NCBI GenBank assembly: GCA_027623615.1
Contig: JAQBVH010000025.1
Location: 1-12,792, forward strand
DNA length: 12,792 bases
Source of the DNA: Planctomycetota bacterium
Lineage (GTDB): Bacteria; Planctomycetota; UBA1135; GCA-002686595
Reading direction: 5' to 3'
Part shown: one piece after another, positions 7,067-12,792 of the stretch
Layout: every line of letters starts with the position of its first letter
How positions within the stretch are numbered: the first letter of the stretch is position 1
Notes under the pieces: generated by a model
Seen by the model: only the letters and a program-made list of their open reading frames with translations
Told to the model about the DNA's origin: nothing
Databases searched by the model: none
Program-made: the position numbers and the translations under genes

Positions 7067-8182
7067 ATGAGGACCATGTTCGTCCTCCTCCTCCATCTGC
7101 TCGCCCTGCAAGACGCCCGACCCGCCGTGCAGGACGAGCCGCAGCTCACCGAGGAGTTCCGCCTCGAGGTCGAAGGCGCCGAGCCGATCCGTGGCCTCCT
7201 GCGCCGACGCTCCAAGCAGCTGGCTGAGGAACCGGACGACGTGGCCACCGTGATCCTGGTCCCGGGCGCCGGCGACCTGCACGTGGCCCTCGACGCCCTG
7301 GTCAATCCGCTGCACACGCGGCTGATGCACGTCGTCCAGGTCGACGCGACGCGCGAGAGCCTCGCGCCGGTGCTCGCGTGGATGGCCGAGCGGGACCTCG
7401 ACCTGAGTCGCGTCGCCCTGGTCGGCTTCGGCGAGGGTTGCGATGCGGTGATCGCGACGCGCGCGGCTGCGCCGGACCTGGTGCGCGCTGCGATGCTCTT
7501 CTCACCGAGGGCGACCGCCCTGCGCGCGGAGGAGTGGATCGAGACGCCGCTCTACCTCTACGACACCCAGCGCTACCGGATCGTGCTCGAGGATCTGATC
7601 GAGACCCTCATGCCCCACCACCGGCTGGCCACGCGCTTCGCCGAGGGCGACCTGCGCTCGAGCGCCTTCCTCGAGGAGCACGGCCACCCCGCGCTGATCG
7701 CAAACTGGCTGCGCGACCTGCTCGTGAGCGGCGCACCCGTCGTCGTGCCGTGCTACGCGGCGGACGACGAGCGCACCAAGCAGCCGGGCTTCTTCGCCTC
7801 GACGCGACGTGTCTGGCGCGAGCGCGAGGGTGTGCGCTACCAGCTGATGACCTTCGCGATCGGTGAGCTGTGGACCCTCGGCGCGATGATCCAGGGCGAC
7901 TTCGCCGGCGAGATCGAGCTCGAGGTCGACGGCCACGTGCACGGCGTCGCCCTCGACACGGGTGAGCTCCCCACGGAGCCGCTCCCGGTCCTGCGCAACG
8001 GCGAGGCCTCGCAGCTCACCGCGCAGGCCCTGAGCTTCCGCGGCTGGACCTGGGTCACCCTCGAGTTCAAGAAGCCCTACCCGAACACCCGCTTCGAGCT
8101 GCGCTTTCTCCCCAGCGAGCAGCGCGCCATCACCCTTCCGGGCGACGGCGCGCAGTTCTGGGTGCAGCTGGTCAACCGCTAG
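7067..8182 (+). CDS. Secreted alpha/beta-hydrolase-fold protein lacking the nucleophile (probable pseudoenzyme)
   Basis: The product has 371 residues. The ATG at 7067 has GAGG 8 bases upstream; the ATG at 7076 is possible and would drop three residues. The N-terminus (M-R-T-M-F-V-L-L-L-H-L-L-A-L) looks like a short signal peptide with an unclear cleavage site. Residues 60-220 follow an alpha/beta-hydrolase core: strand T-V-I-L-V-P-G-A-G (oxyanion-type turn), strand-elbow V-A-L-V-G-F-G-E-G (116-124), strand A-A-M-L-F-S-P, strand P-L-Y-L-Y-D (candidate acid Asp166) and E-E-H-G-H-P (candidate His205 or His207) before a helix containing W-L-R-D-L-L. The elbow should read G-x-S-x-G but has Gly122 for Ser, so ordinary ester hydrolysis is unlikely. 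Residues 260-371 form a beta-rich C-terminal domain resembling a jelly roll. It is transcribed divergently from the PDZ/toroid operon. Fold confidence moderate; role unknown, perhaps binding. Confidence 0.78.
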   Translation: MRTMFVLLLHLLALQDARPAVQDEPQLTEEFRLEVEGAEPIRGLLRRRSKQLAEEPDDVATVILVPGAGDLHVALDALVNPLHTRLMHVVQVDATRESLAPVLAWMAERDLDLSRVALVGFGEGCDAVIATRAAAPDLVRAAMLFSPRATALRAEEWIETPLYLYDTQRYRIVLEDLIETLMPHHRLATRFAEGDLRSSAFLEEHGHPALIANWLRDLLVSGAPVVVPCYAADDERTKQPGFFASTRRVWREREGVRYQLMTFAIGELWTLGAMIQGDFAGEIELEVDGHVHGVALDTGELPTEPLPVLRNGEASQLTAQALSFRGWTWVTLEFKKPYPNTRFELRFLPSEQRAITLPGDGAQFWVQLVNR

Positions 8183-8202
8183 CTGGGGCAGCGGCGCTAG
8201 CG
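8177..8202. terminator. Possible bidirectional hairpin between convergent genes
   Basis: CGCTAGC (8177-8183) can pair with GCTAGCG (8196-8202) as a perfect 7-bp stem around a 12-base loop. The stop codons of both convergent genes lie inside the two arms. There is no T-run on either side, so it would be a weak or factor-assisted terminator at best. Confidence 0.32.
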
Positions 8203-8847
8203 ACCGAGCAGCCCCGCGGCACGCTCGGGCTCGCCGGGCGCGTAGCGCTGGATCAACCGCCCCGCTTCCCTGTTGAGGGCTTCCCGGTCGACGAGATCGA
8301 GCGGCGCGCCGCCGAGGGCGAGGGCCCGGTCGATGCGCGCACGCGCGAAGGCTGTCGCGGTGGTCGCCGCCAGCTCGCTTGCGAGGTGGAGCGCGTCAAC
8401 CTCCTCGGGCAACGCGGGGCTGCCCAGGAACATCGGCTCGAGCGCCAGGTCGCGGACGGGCCAGCCCTCGCCATCCGCCTCGGAAGGCACGATGATGACC
8501 AGCGCCCCGTCGAAGTGACCGGAGTTCACGCGCTCGGCCGTCTGCAGGCCGATCTGCAGGACCGGCTCGGCCGACTGGCGCGGGATGAAGAGCTGCGGGT
8601 CGACCGACAGCACGACCAGGTGCCCGGTGGTGACCATAGGACGCTCGAGGCGCCACCAGTGCTTGAAGGGTTGCGCCACCCGGAAGGGGCGCGCATACAG
8701 CACGTCCCACACCGCGGTGGGGTCGGCGCTCGCGGGGATCGTCGCGTCGTTCTCGAGGGGATCCTGACGGGCGGGCGGCACGGCGATCACGGCCGCCGCG
8801 AGGGCGAGGCCAGCCAGGGCCCCAGTCAGCTTGGTGCGGTTCATCAT
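8197..8847 (-). CDS. Secreted protein of unknown function, coupled to the esterase-like gene
   Basis: The product has 216 residues and I do not recognise its family. The start is the first of two adjacent ATG codons (8847); AAGGAG lies 7 bases upstream, the best ribosome binding site in the window. A signal peptide is clear (M-M-N-R-T-K, then an Ala/Leu-rich core to about residue 26). The mature part is a single globular domain of roughly 185 residues with no Cys. It has a central hydrophobic strand (L-V-V-L-S-V-D-P), a second one (G-A-L-V-I-I-V-P-S), an aromatic patch K-H-W-W-R-L-E-R, and a helical C-terminal third ending in G-L-L-G-R. No catalytic motif stands out. The gene begins 4 bases after the stop of the secreted esterase-like gene, and its ribosome binding site is adjacent to that stop, so translational coupling is likely. 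A role with or on the esterase is inference from position. Confidence 0.78.
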   Translation of the reverse strand: MMNRTKLTGALAGLALAAAVIAVPPARQDPLENDATIPASADPTAVWDVLYARPFRVAQPFKHWWRLERPMVTTGHLVVLSVDPQLFIPRQSAEPVLQIGLQTAERVNSGHFDGALVIIVPSEADGEGWPVRDLALEPMFLGSPALPEEVDALHLASELAATTATAFARARIDRALALGGAPLDLVDREALNREAGRLIQRYAPGEPERAAGLLGR

Positions 8848-8851
8848 CGTG

Positions 8852-11314
8852 CTACTCCTTCGCGTGCAGGGTCAGGCTGTCGAAACCGAGGCGGCCCACC
8901 TCGGAGCCCGGGATGCCGAAGTCGAAGCGCACGGATTGGATGCGCGCCAGGTTGAGGTTCGAACCGTCCGCGAGGAAGTCGTCGACCCGGATCCGGATCG
9001 TCTCGAACTCGTTCGCCCAGCCCGGCGTCGTGCCGATCTGCACGCGCTGGTAAGGGTCCGCGATGCCGCCGCCATAGGCGCCGATGTCGATCGTGCTCGA
9101 GCCGCCGTCAAGGTCGGTCAGGGTCACGAGGAAGGTCAGCTCACTGACGACAGCCTGGGTGTTGGGGTGCCGCGTGCCCTGGCAGGCCATGAAGCTCAGG
9201 ACCTCGTCGTCGCTCCAGTTGCGCTCGTCGGGGTGGATGTTGAACTCGAGGTAGGCGGGCTGGTCCCAGCTGAAGACGAGGCCATGCGGGTCGTCCGTAT
9301 CGAAGCCCGCCCGGGTCATCCCGTTGAACGGGTCGCTCGGGTTCCACTCCAGGCTCGTGTTCGCGTCCTGGAGTCGCCCCTCTGCGACGTCGGTGACCGT
9401 GTAGGTCACGGGTCGACCGGAGCTCGAAGTGTCGAGCGCCGGGTTCAGCTCGAAGTTGTCGATCACGAAGCGCTGCGAGCCGGTCTCGTGATACTCCATG
9501 TTCGTCACGATGCAGCCGTCGTTGTTGTCCGGCGCGCCGGTCGGCTGGAACGTCTGGTACTGGCGCCAGAGAAAGTCCTTCGAGGCCGGATCGCCGAACA
9601 CGTAGTAGTTCGCGAGCGGCAACAGGTAGCCGAACATCAGCGGGTGGTTGCGCACCGGTCCGACCTTGCAGGGTCCGTTCGCGACCCAGCTGCCGCCGCC
9701 GTTGTGGAAGACCCCGTGGCCGGCGCCCTGCACCGTGATCGAGGACTTGTTGCCGTTGGCGCGCTCCAGGAGGGAGTAGAGCTGGCTCCCCGAGTTCGGC
9801 GCTCCCCAGACGTCGGCGTCGGCGCTGCCGACCCATAGGTGGTAGTTGACCTGGTGCGGGTGGGTCTTGTTCTTCTTGAAGAACACCGTCGGGCAGATGC
9901 TCGAGACGAACTTGATGTCGTCGATCGTGTAGTTCTGCGGGATGAAGTCCGCGTCGAAGAGGCGGTCGTAGGCGCGGGCTACGCCCTCGCCACCGCGGCT
10001 GTGGCCGATCCACATGATGTTGTGGCCGTCCACGTGACCTTCGAGCACCCCGCCTGCGATCGTGTCCAGGTTTCCGAGGAAGACGTCGGTGTTGTCGAGG
10101 GTCGTCTCCGACGCGGTCTCGATCCCAGGTCCGGTGTTGTTCTGGTGGCTCATCACGATCCAGCCGTAGCTGGCCATGTGATGACCGATGTGGTCGTACC
10201 ACTGGAAGTTGTGACCGTTGCCGTGACTGACGACCATCAGCGGCAGCTCGCCCAGAGAGCCCACGATGGACGGGTAGAACACATTCTGGTTGCGCCAGTT
10301 CCCGCCGTCGTAGTTCACCTCGACGGTGGTGTAGGGTCCGGTTGCCGCGGTATCGCGCACGACGTAGACGCCCGCCTGGTCGGACAGGCCGTCGATCAAG
10401 TCACCGGCTCCGAGCTGGCCGTCCTGATCGACGTCGAACACGAGGTCGTAGCCGATGCCGATCTGAATGCCAGTCGTTCCGTTCAAGGTGCCGGCGTCGA
10501 CCAGGGTCGTGTTCGCCGCGACACCGCCAGCCACGACCGTGATCGCCTGGGCGCCACCGCCGCGCACGTCGACCAGGCTCGGGTCGCTCTCCCAGGTGGC
10601 GGCGTCCTTGGCCGCGACGATGTAGAGGTCCCCCGTCGCGCCGACCAGCCACGGATAGCGCGTCGCGTCGAGGTTGACTGAGAGGTCGTCGCCCTGGATC
10701 AGCGAGCGCTCGACCTCGAAGTGCGGATAGGCGCCGATCGGTCGGCCGCCGAGCTGCGCCTCGACCGGACGCGTCGTGCCCGGCGCCTCGAAGGTGACCG
10801 TGAGCGCGTTCGAGAAGTTCGAGAAGTTCGAGCAGGGCCCGGCCGGGTCGCGATACCAGGCCTGGAAGCTGAAGGTCTCGCCCGCGTCGATCCACGCGAC
10901 GCTGTTGAAGTCCTGGGACCCCGCGACGATCCCGCTCAAGCGCAGCTCGCCGCTGTCGTTCACCGCGCTGACGGGGAAGCGCCACAAGCCGGCCGCGCCA
11001 GCGCCGACGCACAGCAGACCGTCGGCGGTCAGCGTCGGCGCGGCCTGGTCGCCCATGAACACGAGTCCGAACTGATCGGGATCGATGCCTGAGACGGTCA
11101 GCACGAGGTCGTCGAACCAGACGTCCGCGCTGCCCTCGCCGTAGAGCAAGGCGCCGGTCGCCGTGTCACCGTCGAACCCGAAGTTGCCGCAGCCGGCGGC
11201 CGCGTCGTCGTTGCCACAGGGACAGCTGTTGCCGAAGCAGTAGGGCGTACCAATTTGAGCCGCGGCGGCCTGCGCGAGCAGGAGCCCGGTCCCGAAGGAG
11301 AGGATCCGATTCAT
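8852..11314 (-). CDS. Secreted modular alpha/beta-hydrolase (esterase/cutinase-like) with N-terminal Cys-rich domain and C-terminal beta domain
   Basis: The product has 820 residues. The ATG at 11314 starts a Sec signal peptide (M-N-R-I-L-S-F..., cleavage after A-A-A-A, residue 19); no Shine-Dalgarno is seen. Residues 25-176 are the Cys-rich domain shared with the seven-repeat propeller protein (Q-F-G-L-V-F-M-G, L-C-V-G, F-S-F-Q-A-W-Y-R-D, S-N-A-L-T-V-T-F). Residues 294-305 form an EF-hand/dockerin-like calcium loop (D-V-D-Q-D-G...D). Residues 335-580 hold the hydrolase: H-G-N-G-H (364-368, oxyanion region), G-H-S-R-G-G with nucleophile Ser439, candidate acids Asp499/Asp501 after strand H-L-W-V-G-S, and His533 in G-A-G-H-G. 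This layout suits PET-hydrolase/cutinase or dienelactone-hydrolase-type enzymes, so an exported ester bond cleaver is expected; the substrate is unknown. Residues 590-820 are beta-rich, perhaps carbohydrate-binding. It is the first gene of a two-gene operon. Confidence 0.88.
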   Translation of the reverse strand: MNRILSFGTGLLLAQAAAAQIGTPYCFGNSCPCGNDDAAAGCGNFGFDGDTATGALLYGEGSADVWFDDLVLTVSGIDPDQFGLVFMGDQAAPTLTADGLLCVGAGAAGLWRFPVSAVNDSGELRLSGIVAGSQDFNSVAWIDAGETFSFQAWYRDPAGPCSNFSNFSNALTVTFEAPGTTRPVEAQLGGRPIGAYPHFEVERSLIQGDDLSVNLDATRYPWLVGATGDLYIVAAKDAATWESDPSLVDVRGGGAQAITVVAGGVAANTTLVDAGTLNGTTGIQIGIGYDLVFDVDQDGQLGAGDLIDGLSDQAGVYVVRDTAATGPYTTVEVNYDGGNWRNQNVFYPSIVGSLGELPLMVVSHGNGHNFQWYDHIGHHMASYGWIVMSHQNNTGPGIETASETTLDNTDVFLGNLDTIAGGVLEGHVDGHNIMWIGHSRGGEGVARAYDRLFDADFIPQNYTIDDIKFVSSICPTVFFKKNKTHPHQVNYHLWVGSADADVWGAPNSGSQLYSLLERANGNKSSITVQGAGHGVFHNGGGSWVANGPCKVGPVRNHPLMFGYLLPLANYYVFGDPASKDFLWRQYQTFQPTGAPDNNDGCIVTNMEYHETGSQRFVIDNFELNPALDTSSSGRPVTYTVTDVAEGRLQDANTSLEWNPSDPFNGMTRAGFDTDDPHGLVFSWDQPAYLEFNIHPDERNWSDDEVLSFMACQGTRHPNTQAVVSELTFLVTLTDLDGGSSTIDIGAYGGGIADPYQRVQIGTTPGWANEFETIRIRVDDFLADGSNLNLARIQSVRFDFGIPGSEVGRLGFDSLTLHAKE
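10808..10832. repeat. 9-base direct repeat, nearly three copies
   Basis: GTTCGAGAA occurs twice in tandem and is followed by GTTCGAG (25 bases in all). It lies in frame in the esterase-like gene and encodes the N-F-S-N-F-S-N stretch near residues 163-169, in the final strand of the Cys-rich domain. Copy-number change would add or remove three residues without a frameshift. Confidence 0.8.
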
Positions 11315-11371
11315 GGGATGCGAAGCGAGCGAGGAGGGCCGTCTCCAGTGGACCCCGAAAGCGTGGAGTCA

Positions 11372-11402
11372 GCCAGTGCGAGCCGTGTTCAATCTCGCTG
11401 GC
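11372..11402. terminator. Weak hairpin downstream of the PLP enzyme gene
   Basis: GCCA plus GCGAG (11372-11382) can pair with CTCGC plus TGGC (11394-11402), a 9-bp stem with a 2-base bulge and an 11-base loop. It lies just past the stop of the aminotransferase gene, in the 99-base gap before the esterase-like gene. There is no T-run, so it may equally be leader structure of the next gene or chance. Confidence 0.22.
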
Positions 11403-11413
11403 GGACACACTCC

Positions 11414-12601
11414 TCAGGGCGCGCAGGCGACGGACAAGGCGTCCGCGAGCACCTGATAATCCTCGCGCGCGTTGTAGAGCTGTGCGGAGATGCGCAGGAG
11501 GCGCGCGGGCGGCGCGGGCCAGGGGTGGATCGGCACCTCAATCCGGTGCTCGCGCTCTAGGCGCGACTGCAGCGGTTCCACGTCGAAGGCCCCCATCGGA
11601 CCAGCCGACGCCCCTGGCGGCAGCGGCACGGAAGCGATCGAGCCGATCATGTCGTCCGGCGCCGGCGCCTCGATCCCGAGCGCGTCGCACAAGAGCGCGC
11701 GACCTGCGAGGGCGAGGTCGTGGTTGTGCTTGCGCAGCGCGGCCCAGCCGCCGGGCAGCAGCTCCTCGAAGAAGCGGATCGCGTCCGGGACGCAGAGCAC
11801 CGCGGTCGGGTCGCCCGTTCCGCACCAGTCGAACTCGGTCAGGTAGCGCGAGCGCCCCGGCTGCGGCGTGTTCGCGCCGTGACTGATCACCGCTGGGCGC
11901 ACGCTGCCCTGGAGCTCGCGACGCACCCAGAGCAGCGCCGAGCCCTTGGGCGTGCACATCCACTTGTGGCAGTTGCCGGTGTAGTAGGCGGCGCCGAGGG
12001 CGTTCAGGTCGAGGTCGAGCATGCCTGGCGCGTGGGCGCCATCGATCAAGCTCTCGACCCCACGCTCGCGGAGGACGGGCACGATCTCGGCCAGCGGCAG
12101 CACGAGCGCGGTCGGGCTCGTGATGTGATCGAGCAGCGCGAGGCGCGTGCGCGGGGTCACCGCGGCGAGGACGCGCTCGGTCGCCTCACCGGAGTCCTTG
12201 ATCGGGAAGGGCAGGTCGACGACGACCACCTTGGCGCCCGCGCGCTCCGCCACGTAGCGCGCGGCGTTGCTGCAGGCGTTGTAGCCCTGGTTGGTGACGA
12301 GCAGCTCGTCCCCGGGCGCGAGCTCCATCGAGCGCAGCACCGAGTTCACGCCGGTGGTGGCGTTCTGGACGAAGACGAGGTCCTGTGCGTCCGCGTGGAC
12401 GAAGCGCGCCAGGGCCCCGCGTGACACGTCCAGCCGCTCCCCGATCTCGCGCGCCATGAAGCGCACCGGCTGGCCCTCGAGCTCCGCCCGGTAGCGGGAC
12501 TGAGCCTCTAGGACGGCGGTCGGGCAGGCTCCGAAGGAGCCGTGATTGAGGAAGCGGACGCCGGGCTCGAGGCCCCAATGGCTGGCGTGTTGCGAGGGCA
12601 T
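11414..12601 (-). CDS. PLP-dependent class V aminotransferase-fold enzyme, isopenicillin N epimerase-like
   Basis: The product has 395 residues, the normal length for the family. The ATG at 12601 was chosen because L-N-H-G-S-F-G-A-C-P, the family's N-terminal signature, then falls at residues 18-27; a GTG 27 codons upstream would add an unlike extension. No Shine-Dalgarno precedes it. Class V (CefD/SufS-like) enzymes act on amino acids through a Schiff base. Seen here are Q-N-A-T-T-G-V-N (phosphate loop, residues 79-86), L-I-D-G-A-H-A-P-G with Asp188 holding the PLP ring nitrogen, and C-H-K-W-M-C with Lys213 as the Schiff-base Lys; the C-terminal R-I-S-A-Q-L-Y-N (370-377) supplies the expected carboxylate-binding Arg. 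There is no signal peptide, so it is cytosolic. Relatives act as epimerases, Cys lyases or hercynylcysteine sulfoxide lyases; no beta-lactam or ergothioneine genes are in view, so the reaction is open. Its neighbours are all secreted proteins and give no clue. Confidence 0.9.
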   Translation of the reverse strand: MPSQHASHWGLEPGVRFLNHGSFGACPTAVLEAQSRYRAELEGQPVRFMAREIGERLDVSRGALARFVHADAQDLVFVQNATTGVNSVLRSMELAPGDELLVTNQGYNACSNAARYVAERAGAKVVVVDLPFPIKDSGEATERVLAAVTPRTRLALLDHITSPTALVLPLAEIVPVLRERGVESLIDGAHAPGMLDLDLNALGAAYYTGNCHKWMCTPKGSALLWVRRELQGSVRPAVISHGANTPQPGRSRYLTEFDWCGTGDPTAVLCVPDAIRFFEELLPGGWAALRKHNHDLALAGRALLCDALGIEAPAPDDMIGSIASVPLPPGASAGPMGAFDVEPLQSRLEREHRIEVPIHPWPAPPARLLRISAQLYNAREDYQVLADALSVACAP

Positions 12602-12624
12602 GAGCGGCGATTCTAGGGATCTGC

Positions 12625-12652
12625 GCCATAGGTGCGGACTCCGGGCTGTCAC
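12625..12652 (-). promoter_or_regulatory. Candidate sigma70-type promoter of the PLP enzyme gene
   Basis: On the minus strand GTGACA (12647-12652; five of six bases of TTGACA) is followed 16 bases later by TATGGC (12625-12630; three of six bases of TATAAT). A transcript starting near 12618 would have a leader of about 17 bases. The -10 match is poor, so this is tentative. Confidence 0.25.
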
Positions 12653-12665
12653 ACCGTCCGGTGTG
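12650..12665. promoter_or_regulatory. Short palindrome upstream of the PLP enzyme gene, possible operator
   Basis: CACACCG and CGGTGTG form a perfect inverted repeat with 7-base arms and a 2-base spacer. It overlaps the candidate -35 element and ends 49 bases before the start codon, a position that suits a repressor site. It is GC-rich and short, so chance is not excluded. Confidence 0.33.
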
Positions 12666-12675
12666 GCGCCAGAAA

Positions 12676-12705
12676 CGCCCACGCCTCCGAAAGGAGGCGT
12701 GGGCG
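12676..12705 (-). terminator. Perfect 13-bp hairpin with GAAA loop, probable terminator of a gene to the right
   Basis: CGCCCACGCCTCC (12676-12688) pairs perfectly with GGAGGCGTGGGCG (12693-12705) around the tetraloop GAAA (TTTC on the minus strand). On the minus strand the stem is followed by TTTCT, a short T-rich stretch; on the + strand nothing T-rich follows. It most likely ends a leftward transcript entering from beyond 12792, insulating the PLP enzyme gene. The 87 bases from here to the window edge contain no recognisable coding end. Confidence 0.55.
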
Positions 12706-12792
12706 GCCCAACGGGGTCGCCTGGGGCGCAGCGTCCCCCCCTCGGTGTGTTGGCACGCTCCCGGCCCCCAAAATCCCGCCTTGCTGCAAGGA

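Noticed and set aside
6988..7317. Upstream extension of the PDZ/toroid protein starting as far as 7317
   Set aside because: It would run through the divergent gene's start and coding region; the extension has no family-like sequence and the GTG at 6987 has both a ribosome binding site and a signal peptide.
8831..10681. Two long adjoining open frames on the + strand opposite the esterase-like gene
   Set aside because: Composition is low-complexity (Val/Arg/Asp-rich) and no motif is present; the minus strand encodes a complete hydrolase with signal peptide and catalytic residues.
11315..11413. TTGAAC on the minus strand as a -35 element for the esterase-like gene
   Set aside because: No acceptable -10 hexamer lies 16-18 bases downstream.
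11720..12424. A 234-codon open frame on the + strand opposite the PLP enzyme gene
   Set aside because: Shadow frame: no motifs, while the opposite strand has the full set of class V aminotransferase signatures.
12706..12792. Possible 3' end of a leftward gene at the right edge
   Set aside because: Open frames exist on the minus strand but their translations (Gly/Pro/Arg-rich, no motif) give no support for a real gene end.
1..12792. A defence, toxin-antitoxin, secretion or mobile-element system
   Set aside because: No nuclease, transposase, integrase, NTPase, toxin or secretion-machine motif is present in any supported gene, and no attachment-site or terminal inverted repeats were seen.

Overview
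The window looks like chromosomal DNA from a GC-rich bacterium, most likely a planctomycete (Planctomycetota) or close relative. The reasons are strong G/C bias at third codon positions in every gene, a high density of secreted proteins (FG-GAP/VCBS propellers, a PDZ plus alpha/alpha-toroid protein, a modular esterase-like protein), and a Cys-rich secreted domain ending in W-F-Q-x-W-x-R-D...SN...V-x-F that I associate with planctomycete exoproteins. The taxonomic call is inference; there is no rRNA or other marker gene here. No tRNA, rRNA, CRISPR array, insertion sequence or phage gene is visible, and no gene-free stretch exceeds 300 bases.

Layout, left to right. (1) 1-459 (+): the 3' end of a PP2C-type phosphatase gene whose start lies outside the window; its last 44 bases overlap the convergent next gene. 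(2) 416-3769 (-): a large lipoprotein with three Ig-like repeats and 14 evenly spaced calcium-binding FG-GAP/VCBS repeats. (3) 3945-3970: a clear intrinsic terminator for the two-gene unit to its right. (4) 3998-5539 (-) and 5575-6987 (-): a secreted seven-repeat beta-propeller protein and, upstream of it, a secreted PDZ/toroid (DUF6288-like) protein, 35 bases apart and probably one operon. (5) 7067-8182 (+): a divergently transcribed alpha/beta-hydrolase-fold protein whose nucleophile position is Gly, so probably not a hydrolase. (6) 8197-8847 (-) and 8852-11314 (-): a secreted protein of unknown function and, upstream, an 820-residue secreted esterase-like protein with an intact GHSRGG motif; only 4 bases separate them, and the ribosome binding site of the second touches the stop of the first. 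(7) 11414-12601 (-): a cytosolic PLP enzyme of the isopenicillin N epimerase-like class V aminotransferase family. (8) 12602-12792: a possible promoter with an overlapping palindrome and a perfect 13-bp hairpin, with no recognisable gene.

How the genes work together: six of the eight genes encode products with export signals, so the region is mostly an exoprotein cluster. The esterase-like protein and the propeller protein carry what appears to be the same Cys-containing beta domain, at opposite ends of the chains, suggesting a common extracellular location or attachment. I see no defence, secretion-machine, biosynthetic or mobile system. The best candidates for undescribed biology are the shared domain, the nucleophile-less hydrolase homologue and the esterase plus coupled small partner; all are modest, single-locus inferences.
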